Shown piece by piece: positions 24,018 through 32,481 of a DNA stretch of 64,000 bases. Under the pieces are notes generated by a model that made no database searches, was not told the origin of the DNA, and was given only the letters and a program-made list of their open reading frames with translations. The stretch is from NCBI RefSeq assembly GCF_014199935.1, contig NZ_JACHOP010000001.1, positions 310,001-374,000 on the forward strand, given 5' to 3'. The position numbers and the translations under genes were made by a program. Origin of the DNA: Methylorubrum rhodinum (GTDB taxonomy: Bacteria; Pseudomonadota; Alphaproteobacteria; Rhizobiales; Beijerinckiaceae). The stretch's first letter is position 1; the number at the start of each line of letters is the position of its first letter.

Positions 24018-25574
24018 CTACTTCTCCATCAACTGCCAGAACCCGTATTTCCGTCCGTGCGCCTTGCGTAACTCCGCAACATAGGCCGTGTGGTCCGGCT
24101 TGAGGCTCCCCGCCTCCACCTCCTCGGCCAAAGCCGCGAGCTTGGCGAGGTCGCGGGCGGCGTGGCCGTAGGCGTTGGAGCGGGCGCGCTCCAAAATGTC
24201 GTCGATCAGCGCGCGGTAGAGCAGGCTCGCGGCGAGCGGGTGGTCCGGCGCCAGCGCATCGGCGGCGGGTGCCAGCACCTCCCAGTTGCGGCCCGACCAT
24301 TCCGTGCGCCGCGCCAGCACCATCCGGGCGGCGCGGTCGAGGTTCGGCCAGCCGATCAGAAAGTAGAGCCCGTAATGCGGGTCCTTGCTCTTCTCGGCCA
24401 GATCGAAGGCGCGCTCCAGCGCCTCCTCGTCCTCGAAATCCGGCAGCTTGGCGAGGTGGCCGCGCAACATCTGCGGATCGAGGGTCTGCGCGAACCGGTT
24501 CCAGCGCAGTGTCTGCGCCTCGTCCTTGCGCCCGAGCGCGTCGAGGATGCGGGCCTCCAGCGCCGTGCGATCCGTCGCCGACGCTCCGAGGCCGAGGGCG
24601 CCCTCGAGCAGATTCTCCATCGTCAGGGCGACGGCGCGCGGCTTCGGCGCGCGGCGGACCCAATCGAGCGCCTCCTCGGGCCGGCCCGCCTCGAGAAGCC
24701 GCTCCGCGACCGCCACGATGTCGGGACGGTCCGGCGCGTTCTTCGTCTCCAGGGTGATGAAGGCATCGACATCGCCGCGGGCATCGGCCACCGCCTGGCG
24801 CAGCTTGCCGAGGCGCAAGCGGTGATAGCGGCTCTCCCACGCTGCCTGGCCGGCCGCGAAGGCGTCGCGCCCGGTCGTCTTCGCCGGCTTCGGCAGGGCG
24901 CCCTGCGCCTCCGCCAGTACCCGATCGACGCGGTCCAGGGCGGCTTTCGGCAGTTCGGGCACGAGGTCGTCGAGAATGCTGCCGAGGAAGCCGTAGCCGT
25001 CCCCGGCGAGCCCGCCGACGAGACGCGTCGCGAACGCCTCCGCAGCCTCCGGCGGCAGCGCCAGGGCGATCCCGGCGGCGGCCTCGGCGGCCGTCTCGTA
25101 GACGGCGTGGACCTGCCCGCTCGAATCGTCCACCCGCTCCAGCGTCGTGTCGGCGGTGGCGAGGAAGCGCAGCAGCCGGTCGAGCGCCATGCCGGTATCG
25201 AGCGGCCTCAGATCGGCCAGCACCGTGGTGACCGTGGCGTCGAGGTCGGCCGCAAAAGCCTTGCGCTTCTGCCAGTCGATGAAGCCGCGCGCCTTCTCCA
25301 GGGCCGCGAGGCGCCGGTCGATCACCGCCGCGACCGCGTCCGGCCCCTGGAGCGAGGCGAGCGCCGCGGTGACGCGCTTCTTGAAGGCCGGGTTCTGGCC
25401 GACCTCCTCCAGGATCAGCGCGATCAGCCGCTCCTGGCTCAGGGCCGAGAGGGTCTCGGGCGAGGGCACGGTGCTGCGCGACTTGCGCGGCTTCGGGATG
25501 GGTTGTTTGGCGGCAGGTTTCTTGACGTCGGGTTTCTTGGGAGTGTCCGCCGCTGCCTTCGCCCGCTTGGCCAT
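24018..25574 (-). CDS. DUF6880-like hypothetical protein
   Basis: The protein has 518 residues from ATG 25574, which has an AAGGGA site 10 bases upstream. The first 35 residues are Lys/Ala/Pro-rich (PKKPDVKKPAAKQPIPKPRKSR) and look disordered. The rest is predicted all-helical with repeat-like stretches resembling TPR or SEL1-type solenoids (LLEAGRPEEALDWVRRAPKPR, AFDLAEKSKDPHYGLYFLIGWPNLDRAARMVLARR). I believe it belongs to DUF6880, a family without known function. It is the last gene of a tight leftward set after argJ, the SIMPL gene and mutT, with a 23-base gap. No signal peptide or membrane segment is seen. Confidence 0.7.
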   Translation of the reverse strand: MAKRAKAAADTPKKPDVKKPAAKQPIPKPRKSRSTVPSPETLSALSQERLIALILEEVGQNPAFKKRVTAALASLQGPDAVAAVIDRRLAALEKARGFIDWQKRKAFAADLDATVTTVLADLRPLDTGMALDRLLRFLATADTTLERVDDSSGQVHAVYETAAEAAAGIALALPPEAAEAFATRLVGGLAGDGYGFLGSILDDLVPELPKAALDRVDRVLAEAQGALPKPAKTTGRDAFAAGQAAWESRYHRLRLGKLRQAVADARGDVDAFITLETKNAPDRPDIVAVAERLLEAGRPEEALDWVRRAPKPRAVALTMENLLEGALGLGASATDRTALEARILDALGRKDEAQTLRWNRFAQTLDPQMLRGHLAKLPDFEDEEALERAFDLAEKSKDPHYGLYFLIGWPNLDRAARMVLARRTEWSGRNWEVLAPAADALAPDHPLAASLLYRALIDDILERARSNAYGHAARDLAKLAALAEEVEAGSLKPDHTAYVAELRKAHGRKYGFWQLMEK

Positions 25575-25597
25575 CGTGCCCGTCCCTTGTCGGCCCC

Positions 25598-26017
25598 TCA
25601 GGGGCCGAGCAGATCGATCAGGAAGGGAATCAGCGGCAGGTCGGCCGGCGGCATCGGCAGGTCGCGTAAGCCCCCCGGACGCTGCCAGCGCAGGGCTTGC
25701 CCCTCGCGCGACTGCGGAATCCCTTCCCAGCGCCGACAGATGTAGAGCGGCATCAGCAGGTGGAAATCCGGGTAGGCGTGGCTCGCGAAGGTGAGCGGCG
25801 CGAGGCAGGGCTCGCGCACGTCGATGCCGAGTTCTTCCGCGAGTTCGCGGATCAGCGTCTCCTCCGGGCGCTCGCCGGGCTCGACCTTGCCGCCGGGAAA
25901 CTCCCACAGGCCGGCGAGCGCCTTGCCCTCCGGCCTTTGCGCCATCAGCACGCGCCCGTCGGAATCGACGAGGGCGGCGGCGACAACGAGCACGAGGCGG
26001 ATCGGGGCGGCGCTCAT
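25598..26017 (-). CDS. mutT: (Deoxy)nucleoside triphosphate pyrophosphohydrolase, MutT-type Nudix
   Basis: The protein has 139 residues. The Nudix box is complete: GGKVEPGERPEETLIRELAEELGI at about residues 42-65, supplying the magnesium-binding glutamates. The N-terminal strands (LVLVVAAALVDSDGRVLMAQRP) and the WEFPGG lead-in fit MutT/8-oxo-dGTP diphosphatases, which remove oxidised nucleotides. The ATG overlaps the stop of the SIMPL gene (ATGA), so the genes are coupled. Confidence 0.93.
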   Translation of the reverse strand: MSAAPIRLVLVVAAALVDSDGRVLMAQRPEGKALAGLWEFPGGKVEPGERPEETLIRELAEELGIDVREPCLAPLTFASHAYPDFHLLMPLYICRRWEGIPQSREGQALRWQRPGGLRDLPMPPADLPLIPFLIDLLGP

Positions 26018-26724
26018 CGGACGATCGCGAACACGGCCTCGACCTCGGCGGCCGTCTCGATGCTGCCGGCCTCGATCGGCACCGCGGTCCGCCCCCGCGG
26101 CGCGGCGGCCTTCGCCGCCATGGCGTAGGGCATCGGGCGCGCGCCCTCGCTCCGCGGCGGCGAGGTGATGGCGAGCGCCGGTCCCAGCCGCACGCCCGCG
26201 GCCTCGGCGAGGCGCTCGGCCTGGGCGCGGGCGTCCTTCATCGCCGCGGACTGCACGTCGGCTTCCGCGGCGGACGGATCGCGCAGGCCGAAGGCGATGC
26301 CGTCGATCCGGTTGGCCCCGGAATCGAGCGCGCGCCGCAGCAATTCGCCGAGCTTGCCCATCTCGGCCAGCCGCACCCGCACGAGGTTGCCGGCGGTGTA
26401 GCCGTCGGGCTGCTCGCGCACGGTGCCGTCGGGCTGATGAACCGTCCGGGTCCGGGCCTGGAGCGTGATCGCGGTCGTGCCGATGTCGGCCTCCGGCACG
26501 CCCATCTCCCGGGCCGAGGCGATCACGCCCTTGGCGGCACGGCTCGCGGCATCGAGCGCCGCGGCCGGGGTGGCCCCCCGGCTCTCGACGCCGACCTCGA
26601 CCGAGGCGAAGTCCGGCGCGCGTTCGCTTTGCGCCCGGCCGATCACGCGGATCCGGCCCTCCTCGTCCGCCGCGGCGGGGACGGCGAGGGCGAGCATCAG
26701 CGCGGCGGCGAGGGCAAGTCTCAC
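26014..26724 (-). CDS. SIMPL (DUF541) domain-containing exported protein
   Basis: The protein has 236 residues from a GTG at 26724 that overlaps the argJ stop as GTGA. A signal peptide ([18 protein letters not shown]) precedes the SIMPL domain. Landmarks are [23 protein letters not shown], then [29 protein letters not shown] and a run of helices with [21 protein letters not shown]. Relatives are periplasmic or outer-membrane-associated proteins linked to oxidative-stress resistance in some bacteria. The exact role is unknown. Its stop overlaps the mutT start. Confidence 0.9.
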   Translation of the reverse strand: MRLALAAALMLALAVPAAADEEGRIRVIGRAQSERAPDFASVEVGVESRGATPAAALDAASRAAKGVIASAREMGVPEADIGTTAITLQARTRTVHQPDGTVREQPDGYTAGNLVRVRLAEMGKLGELLRRALDSGANRIDGIAFGLRDPSAAEADVQSAAMKDARAQAERLAEAAGVRLGPALAITSPPRSEGARPMPYAMAAKAAAPRGRTAVPIEAGSIETAAEVEAVFAIVR

Positions 26725-27965
26725 GAGCGGTAATCTCCGTTGATCTCGACGTAGGCCTTGGTGAGGTCGCAGGTCCAGACCCGCGCCGTGCCCTGCCCGA
26801 GGCCGAGATCGACCCGCACGGTGATCTCGGGCGCGCGCATGACGGCGCTGGCGGCGTCCTCGCTGTAGGCGGGATCGCGGGCGCCCTCGACCGCCACGCG
26901 CACGTCGCCGAACCAGATCGCGAGGCGGTCGCGGTCGGCGGGCTCGCCCGCCTTGCCCACCGCCATGACGACGCGGCCCCAATTGGCGTCCTCGCCCGCC
27001 ACCGCGGTCTTCACCAGCGGCGAGTTGGCGATGGACATCGCGATCCGGTGGGCGGAGGCGTCGCTCTCGGCGCCCTCGACCCGCACGGTGACGAGCTTGC
27101 GCGCACCCTCGCCGTCGCGGGCGACGAGCTGGGCCAGTTCGATCAGCAGATCGTCGAGCGCCGTCCGGAAGCTTTGGAGGCGCGGGTCGTCGGCATGCTC
27201 GATCGGATCGGAGCCGGCGGCGCCGGTGGCGAAGAGCAGCAGCGTGTCCGAGGTCGAGGTGTCGCCGTCGACCGTCACGCAGTTGAAGGATTTTTTCGTT
27301 CCTTCGCCGAGGAGTTCCTGAAGGACCGTTTGCGGCAGCGCCGCGTCGGTGAAGACGAAGGACAGCATCGTCGCCATGTCGGGGGCGATCATGCCGGCAC
27401 CCTTGGCGATGCCGTTGATCGTCACCGTGCTGCCGCCGATCTCGGCCGTGCGGGTCGCGAGCTTCGGGAAGGTGTCGGTCGTCATGATCGCCTGGGCGGC
27501 CTCGGTCCAGGCCGCACCGCCCGGCTCGGCGCGGGCGGCGCAATCGGCCAGCACGCCCCCGAACTTGGTGGCGTCGAGCGGTTCGCCGATCACGCCGGTC
27601 GAGGCGATCATCACGGCCTCCGGCGCGCAAGCCGCGGCGCGGCCGGCGATCTGCGCGGTCAGCGTCACCGCCTCGCGACCTTTCAGCCCGGTGAAGGCGT
27701 TGGCGTTGCCGGAATTCACCACCAGCGCGCGGGCGCCGGCCTTGGCCTCGAGCGCCGAGCGGCACCAATCCACCGGCGCGGAGGGGCAGCGCGAGCGGGT
27801 GAACACGCCGGCCACCTGGGTCCCTTCGTCGAGCGCCACGTACAGCACGTCGGTGCGGCCCTTGTAGCGGATGCCGGCCTGCGCGGTGGCGAGGCGCACG
27901 CCCGCGATCTCCGGCAGCGACGGCTGGGTCGTAGGCGCGAGCGGCGAGATTTGCGGGGAGGACAT
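26721..27965 (-). CDS. argJ: Bifunctional glutamate N-acetyltransferase / amino-acid acetyltransferase ArgJ
   Basis: The protein has 414 residues from ATG 27965 (an upstream in-frame ATG at 28034 adds an unlikely proline-rich tail). ArgJ is made as a precursor that cleaves itself before a threonine. The site is visible as [16 protein letters not shown], with Thr199 as the new N-terminal nucleophile of the beta chain. Other landmarks are [16 protein letters not shown] text ([16 protein letters not shown]), [10 protein letters not shown] and [14 protein letters not shown]. It transfers acetyl between N-acetylornithine and glutamate in the cyclic arginine pathway. It leads the argJ-SIMPL-mutT-DUF6880 set. 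Confidence 0.97.
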   Translation of the reverse strand: MSSPQISPLAPTTQPSLPEIAGVRLATAQAGIRYKGRTDVLYVALDEGTQVAGVFTRSRCPSAPVDWCRSALEAKAGARALVVNSGNANAFTGLKGREAVTLTAQIAGRAAACAPEAVMIASTGVIGEPLDATKFGGVLADCAARAEPGGAAWTEAAQAIMTTDTFPKLATRTAEIGGSTVTINGIAKGAGMIAPDMATMLSFVFTDAALPQTVLQELLGEGTKKSFNCVTVDGDTSTSDTLLLFATGAAGSDPIEHADDPRLQSFRTALDDLLIELAQLVARDGEGARKLVTVRVEGAESDASAHRIAMSIANSPLVKTAVAGEDANWGRVVMAVGKAGEPADRDRLAIWFGDVRVAVEGARDPAYSEDAASAVMRAPEITVRVDLGLGQGTARVWTCDLTKAYVEINGDYRS

Positions 27966-28182
27966 CGTCGGGCGGCTCCGGTCTGGCCCCGGCGGGGGCA
28001 CGAAGGGCGGCGCCCTCGCATGCGGACGCGACACTCACGTGAAGCCCCGAAGGACGGCATCGGGGCGCCGCGCTCTGTTGCGCCACTGGCGCCCGCCGTC
28101 AACACGAGGCCTGCTGCGCCCTGAATGCCCCGGCGGAACGAAAGTGCCTGTCGAAGAATGTTGCATTGCACCGTCGAACGGC

Positions 28183-28210
28183 TTGAACCCGGTACCGCCT
28201 CTGCTAGTCT
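28183..28210 (+). promoter_or_regulatory. Possible promoter directly before the degenerate receiver gene
   Basis: TTGAAC at 28183-28188 and TAGTCT at 28205-28210 are spaced 16 bases, like sigma-70 hexamers. The start codon follows only 6 bases later, so if real the transcript would have almost no leader. The GGAGCC stretch between could instead be a ribosome-binding site, and then the promoter must lie further upstream. Confidence 0.25.
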
Positions 28211-28216
28211 GGAGCC

Positions 28217-28684
28217 ATGCGAAGCAATCAGGACGTTGCTGCACAAGGGACTTTCGGCGCCGCACGCCGCGGCTCACGACCGCTCGCCGGCGCGGCTTCG
28301 CAGCGAAGCTGCTACGGCATCCAGGTTCTCGTCGCGGGCCGGCGCAAGCAGTGGCGGGACGAGATCGGCGCGCAGATCCGCCGGGCCGGCTTCACCGCCA
28401 TCACGGTCGATTCGGCGGTCGATGCCCTCACCGTCCTCGTGCTCGGCCTGCCCGTGGACGTGCTCGTGACCGATGCGGACCTGCGCGGCGCGCTCTGCTG
28501 CTCGCGGCTCGCCGCCGAGGCGCGGGCGCTGCGGCCCAACCTCGGCATCGTGTTCGTGGGCGACTCGGCGGCATTCGACCGCTACGAGTCGATCCCGCCG
28601 GACGTCATCGCCCTGCCGGCCCTCGGCGATGAAACCGCGCTCGCCCGCACCGTTCGCGAGGCCCTGGCGACCCGCGTCAGTTAA
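28217..28684 (+). CDS. Response-regulator receiver-like protein, degenerate
   Basis: The protein has 155 residues. After about 35 variable residues the pattern of a single receiver domain appears: IQVLVAGRRKQWRDEIGAQIRRAGF, ITVDSAVDALTVLVLGLPVDVLVTDADLRG, a helix, LGIVFVGDSAAF, then VIALPALGDETALARTVREAL. Asp86 or Asp88 could be the phosphorylation site. The acidic pair normally at the end of the first strand is replaced by AGRRK, and the conserved Lys-Pro near the end is replaced by PAL, so normal magnesium-dependent phosphorylation is doubtful. No kinase or output domain is adjacent. It may be a pseudo-receiver that works by protein contact. Confidence 0.7.
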   Translation: MRSNQDVAAQGTFGAARRGSRPLAGAASQRSCYGIQVLVAGRRKQWRDEIGAQIRRAGFTAITVDSAVDALTVLVLGLPVDVLVTDADLRGALCCSRLAAEARALRPNLGIVFVGDSAAFDRYESIPPDVIALPALGDETALARTVREALATRVS

Positions 28685-28835
28685 AGCGCGGGACAAGACG
28701 ATAGAGTATCCTTCCGTCAGCGGGTTGCCGGCTTTCGCGCGGATGCGTTGAGACGCCCGCGACGATCCGAACCGTAGGGCCGTCGCCGCTGGCGTGGCAG
28801 CCTCCCGGCAAACACCGATTGCCCGGAGGCCCTCC

Positions 28836-29387
28836 ATGCTGATTCGTCGCCGCGATTGTCTCGCCATGCTGGCCGTCACCGCCGCGGGCGCCGCCCGCGC
28901 CGCGGAGGTGAAGGCCGAGACCTTCTCCTTCGACAAGCCCGGCGGCGGCCAGCTTCCGCTCGCCGAGTATGCCGGCAAGCCGATCCTCGTGGTCAACACC
29001 GCCACCGCCTGCGGCTACGCCCCGCAATTCGCCGGATTGGAGGGGCTGTGGACCCGCTTCGGCGCGCGCGGTCTCGCGGTGATCGCGGTGCCCTCGCCGG
29101 ATTTCGGCAATCAGGAGCCGCTCGACGGCGTGGCCATCGCCGAGGCCGCGAAGAAGAACCACGGCGTCACCTTCCCGGTGGTGGACAAGACCCACGTGCG
29201 CGGCCCCGCGGCCCACCCGTTCTACCGCTGGGCGGCGGAGCGGAAGCCCGGCCAGAGCCCGCAATGGAACTTCCACAAATACCTGATCGGCCGCGACGGG
29301 GACGTGCGCGCCGCCTTCGCCACGCAGGTGGATCCGAGCGACCCGCGCATCGTCAGCGCGATCGTGGCCGAACTCGGCTCGGCGTAA
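28836..29387 (+). CDS. Exported glutathione peroxidase-family thiol peroxidase
   Basis: The protein has 183 residues. The ATG at 28836 has a GGAGG site 8 bases upstream. The N-terminus (LIRRRDCLAMLAVTAAGAARA) is an export signal with a twin-arginine-like RRRDCLAM, so the mature enzyme should be periplasmic. The glutathione-peroxidase fold is seen in LAEYAGKPILVVNTATACGYAPQFAGLEGL with Cys59 at the peroxidatic position, FGNQEP and WNFHKYLIGRDGDV carrying the catalytic Gln and Trp-Asn. Such Cys enzymes usually use thioredoxin-like donors to reduce peroxides. The gene appears to be transcribed alone. Confidence 0.87.
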   Translation: MLIRRRDCLAMLAVTAAGAARAAEVKAETFSFDKPGGGQLPLAEYAGKPILVVNTATACGYAPQFAGLEGLWTRFGARGLAVIAVPSPDFGNQEPLDGVAIAEAAKKNHGVTFPVVDKTHVRGPAAHPFYRWAAERKPGQSPQWNFHKYLIGRDGDVRAAFATQVDPSDPRIVSAIVAELGSA

Positions 29388-29502
29388 TACCAATCGGCGA
29401 TGATCATGACTCATCGCCGATTGCCCGCGCGACGGCGCGGCGGCGGCCGTCCGCCGGACGCACGGAACAGGACCATCGGTCATGGTCCGTGCAAATTGGT
29501 AT
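29387..29502. repeat. MITE-like palindromic element
   Basis: ATACCAAT at 29387-29394 is inverted as ATTGGTAT at 29495-29502. Inside lie two strong hairpins: AATCGGCGATGA with TCATCGCCGATT (29393-29423), and GCACGGA with TCCGTGC, the latter enclosing CCAT and ATGG (29459-29492). No transposase is present. It starts at the stop codon of the peroxidase gene and ends 8 bases before the convergent MFS gene stop. One copy is seen in this window. Confidence 0.75.
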
Positions 29503-29510
29503 AAGCCCGG

Positions 29511-30707
29511 CTATTCGGCGGCGGCGAGGGCGTGGGCGCCGTCCTGCCGCGTCAGCGCGAAGAAGCCGAGGGCGGCGGCGAAGATGGTCGCGCCGAAGGC
29601 CGCCGCGATCCCGAGCACGAGGCCGAAGCCGCCGCGCGCATGCAGGAGCGCGATCATCGGCACGACGAAGCCGCTCACCGTGAAGCCGAGGAAGTAGCGC
29701 ACGCTGTAGGCCCGCGCCCGGTAGGCGGCGGGCACGTAGCGGGCCACCATCGCGTCGTTGATGACGACCTGCCCGTAGAGCGCCGCCATGGTCAGGACGA
29801 GGCCGAGCAGGAGCGGCAGGCCCGTGCTCACGGCGGCCAGCCCGAGGCCCAGCGGCTGCAGCAGCGACAGCCCGACAAACAGGGTCGGCAGGCTGTAGCG
29901 GTCGATGAGGCGCCCCATCAGGAGTTGGGTCAGCGCGCCGAAGAGGAAGACCAGGGTCGCCACCGAGCCGATCAGGACGAGGGGCAGCCCGTCGCCGATG
30001 CGCTCGTCCACGATCTTCGGGAGCGCGATGGTGGTGATGTTGAAGGTCATGCCGCCGGCGACGATGGCGAGCGCGAACATGGCGAGCAGCGGCAGCGGGC
30101 GCGCGACCACGATCACCGGGGCGCCCCCGGCCTTGCCGCGCGTGCCCTCGCCGTCGCCGGGGACGAGCGCCAGGAACGCGGCCCCGCAGGCGAGGCAGAA
30201 CAGGCCGGGCACGATGAAGGCCGCCTGCCAGCCGAGCCCCGCCGCCAGCAGCGCCGTGATGCCCGAAGCCGAGGCGGCGCCGAGATTGCCCCAGACCCCG
30301 TTGACGCCGAGGTCGCGCCCGAGGCGGCGCGCATGCGTCACCAGCATGGTCGAGCCGACCGGGTGGTAGATCGCCGAGGCGAGGCCCAGCACGCAGAGCC
30401 ACAAGGCGAAGGCCGCTGGACTCGAAGCACTTGCGACGCCGAGGCAGGACAGGCCGTAGGCAAAGAAGAAGACCGCCAGCATGGTGCGCCGCCCGAACCG
30501 GTCGGCGAGCCAGCCCATCGGCAGCGAGCACAGGCCGAAGGCCACGAAGGCGCCGGTGGCGAGCCCGATCAGCTCGGCATAGCCGAGGCCGGTCTGCGCC
30601 GCGATGGCGAGGACGGCGGTCGGGTAGATCAGCAGCACGTAATGGTCGAGGCCGTGCGCCACGTTGACGAAGCGCAGGGTGCGGCGGGACAGGGTGTCGG
30701 CATCCAT
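29511..30707 (-). CDS. Major facilitator superfamily transporter
   Basis: The protein has 398 residues with about twelve hydrophobic helices. The start at 30707 is the first Met before the first helix. The loop after helix 2 carries the MFS signature GWLADRFGRRTML, and a second basic loop MGRLIDRYSLP lies in the second half. Helix text (HGLDHYVLLIYPTAVLAIAAQ, ASAIYHPVGSTMLVTHA) resembles FsrB/fosmidomycin-resistance-type MFS efflux proteins, which is a guess at substrate class only. It is divergent from the AraC-type regulator, which probably controls it. Confidence 0.85.
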   Translation of the reverse strand: MDADTLSRRTLRFVNVAHGLDHYVLLIYPTAVLAIAAQTGLGYAELIGLATGAFVAFGLCSLPMGWLADRFGRRTMLAVFFFAYGLSCLGVASASSPAAFALWLCVLGLASAIYHPVGSTMLVTHARRLGRDLGVNGVWGNLGAASASGITALLAAGLGWQAAFIVPGLFCLACGAAFLALVPGDGEGTRGKAGGAPVIVVARPLPLLAMFALAIVAGGMTFNITTIALPKIVDERIGDGLPLVLIGSVATLVFLFGALTQLLMGRLIDRYSLPTLFVGLSLLQPLGLGLAAVSTGLPLLLGLVLTMAALYGQVVINDAMVARYVPAAYRARAYSVRYFLGFTVSGFVVPMIALLHARGGFGLVLGIAAAFGATIFAAALGFFALTRQDGAHALAAAE

Positions 30708-30800
30708 CGGGCGGCGCCTCCGGGGAATCCGCCTTCGGTCTACCTGACCCGTTGAACGGCGTCGGGCCGAAGATGTACACGATCGGGCCAGGGAGGCGCG

Positions 30801-31556
30801 ATGCGTTCGATCCGGGCCGAGGATTATCAGGAGGTGCCGCGCGCCGTCGCGGTGATGCCGAAATCCTTCGCGGCGGGCAGCCACACCGACCGCCACTTCC
30901 ATCCCCGCGCGCAGCTTCTCTACGCCACCGCCGGCCTGATGATGGCGACCGCCGAGGACGGCACCTGGGTCGTGCCGGAGGGCCACGCCCTGTGGATTCC
31001 GCCGCGCCTGCCGCACGCCGTGGCGATGCACGGCGCGGTCTCGATGTGCTCGGCCTATCTGGCGGTCGAGGCGCTCGCCGGGTTCCCGACGCGGGCCCGC
31101 GTCATCGAGGTCTCGCCCCTGCTCGCCGCCGCCCTCGTCGCCCTGACGCGCGAGCCGGTGCTCTACGACGAGGCCGGCCGTGGCGGACACCTCGCGGCGC
31201 TCGTGCTCGACGAGATTGCCCGCGCGCCCGAGACCAAGCTGACGCTGCCGCTGCCGGGCGACCCGCGGCTCCGGCGTGTCTGCCTCGGGCTGATCGGCGA
31301 CCCCGCCGCCGCGTTCGACCTCGACGCCTGGGCCGAGCGGGCCGGCCTCAGCCGCCGCACCCTGACCCGCGGCTTCCGCCGCGAGACCGGGATGAGTTTT
31401 GGGCAATGGCGCGCCCGCGCCCGGGTGGTGCGCGCCCTGGCGCTCGCCGCCGACGGGCAGGCGCCGCGGCAGGTCGCGACCGCGGTCGGCTACCGCAGCG
31501 TCCAGGCGCTGCGGGGGCGGACCGGCAAGCTCGTCGGCCCCGACCCGGAGGCGTGA
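30801..31556 (+). CDS. AraC-family transcriptional regulator with shortened C-terminus
   Basis: The protein has 251 residues, with a GGGAGG site 6 bases before the ATG. The N-terminal cupin-type half (SHTDRHFHPRAQLLYATAGLMM, WVVPEGHALWIPPRLPHAV) is the ligand-binding domain. The first helix-turn-helix is FDLDAWAERAGLSRRTLTRGFRRETGMSFGQW. The second should end with a FxxxFxxxxGxSP block but reads GYRSVQALRGRTGKLVGPDPEA, so the last helix is diverged or lost. It faces the MFS gene across 93 bases that contain an inverted pair CTTCGGTC (30733) and GGCCGAAG (30765), a possible operator. Confidence 0.85.
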   Translation: MRSIRAEDYQEVPRAVAVMPKSFAAGSHTDRHFHPRAQLLYATAGLMMATAEDGTWVVPEGHALWIPPRLPHAVAMHGAVSMCSAYLAVEALAGFPTRARVIEVSPLLAAALVALTREPVLYDEAGRGGHLAALVLDEIARAPETKLTLPLPGDPRLRRVCLGLIGDPAAAFDLDAWAERAGLSRRTLTRGFRRETGMSFGQWRARARVVRALALAADGQAPRQVATAVGYRSVQALRGRTGKLVGPDPEA

Positions 31557-31560
31557 GGGC

Positions 31561-31794
31561 TCAGCGCGCCGCGCCGCCGCGTTCGCCGGGGATGAAGGCG
31601 GGCGGGACCGGGCCCGGCTCGCTCCGGCGCGGCGGCGACCGGCGCCGGGCGGGGAGCGCCTGCGCCCGCTCCGCGCGGGAGGGCGCCGCCGAAGGGTAGT
31701 TCGAGGCGAAGGGGTTGGGCGGCACGCCCTGGCCGAGGCAGGGCTGCGCGGAAAGGCCGGCGCTCAGCACGAGGAGGAGGACGGTCGGGCGCAT
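31561..31794 (-). CDS. Small exported proline/arginine-rich hypothetical protein
   Basis: The protein has 77 residues. A signal peptide (MRPTVLLLVLSAGLSAQPCLG) is followed by a Pro/Arg/Ala-rich mature segment with NPFASNYPSAAPSRAERAQ. There is one cysteine near the cleavage site, but no classical lipobox. I do not recognise a family. It converges with the AraC gene, with only 4 bases between the stops. Confidence 0.55.
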   Translation of the reverse strand: MRPTVLLLVLSAGLSAQPCLGQGVPPNPFASNYPSAAPSRAERAQALPARRRSPPRRSEPGPVPPAFIPGERGGAAR

Positions 31795-31907
31795 GAAAAT
31801 CCGCGATGGGTGAAGGCCAAGGTCTCGCGCTGGTACAGGGCGGCTTCCTACATGACGACGGACTTTGGCGACAGGCCGGCACTTCGCCCGGCGTGAAGGC
31901 GCGATGC

Positions 31908-32135
31908 ATGGACCCGCACAGCTTCGAGCATGACGGCATCCTCTACGAGGTCCGCTTCGAGCGCACCCCCGAGGGCTGGCTCGCCCGCATCCGGCCGGAG
32001 GGCGGGTCGGAAGCCCATCTCCTGGCCTTTCCCGAGGGACCGGGCTTCGACCCGGAGGACGTGCGCGGCTCGCTCATCGCCGGCTGCCGCGCCGCGGTGG
32101 AACGCCTGCCGCGCCGCCCGCCGACCCGACATTGA
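31908..32135 (+). CDS. Small hypothetical protein
   Basis: The protein has 75 residues from ATG 31908. It reads like a small soluble beta/alpha domain: FEHDGILYEVRFERTPEGWLARI, then HLLAFPEGPGFDPEDVRGSLIAGCRAAVERLP. No signal peptide is present. I do not recognise the family, although the sequence is balanced and protein-like. It is 103 bases ahead of the DUF2188 gene on the same strand. Confidence 0.6.
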   Translation: MDPHSFEHDGILYEVRFERTPEGWLARIRPEGGSEAHLLAFPEGPGFDPEDVRGSLIAGCRAAVERLPRRPPTRH

Positions 32136-32238
32136 GCGTCGACCAACCGGAGGCGCGACCGCGCGGCGGCGGAACCACCGGCATGGCCATCGGTTCGCGA
32201 TCCAACGCAGGTTCGCGGATCGAGCGAGATTCCCATCG

Positions 32239-32481
32239 ATGACCGAAGTCACCTATCACATCGTCGAGCACGACGGCGGCTTCGCCTACAAGGTCGGCGA
32301 CGTCTTTTCCGAGACCTTCCCGAGCCGTCAGGAGGCCCTGGAAGCCGCCCAGGCGGCGGCCGCCGAGCAGCAGGTGCCGGGCTCGACCGAGGGCATCCGC
32401 TATCAGGACGGGCGCGGCCAGTGGCACGACGAAACCGCCGATGGCGGCGACCGGCCGGTCGCGAAGGTGGTGGAGGACTGA
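32239..32481 (+). CDS. DUF2188 domain-containing protein
   Basis: The protein has 80 residues. The DUF2188 core is clear: TYHIVEHDGGFAYKVGDVFSETFPSRQEALEAAQAAAAEQQ, followed by IRYQDGRGQWHDE. This small domain pairs a strand-rich start with one helix and is often found in stress-related small proteins, but its function is unknown. It ends in an acidic tail, VAKVVED. No ribosome-binding site of note is seen, so the ATG at 32239 rests on the domain start. Confidence 0.82.
   Translation: MTEVTYHIVEHDGGFAYKVGDVFSETFPSRQEALEAAQAAAAEQQVPGSTEGIRYQDGRGQWHDETADGGDRPVAKVVED

Noticed and set aside
31399..31896. Frameshift in the AraC gene restoring a normal C-terminus
   Set aside because: Neither other frame after the break gives the expected FxxxFxxxxGxSP block, so divergence is more likely than a frameshift.
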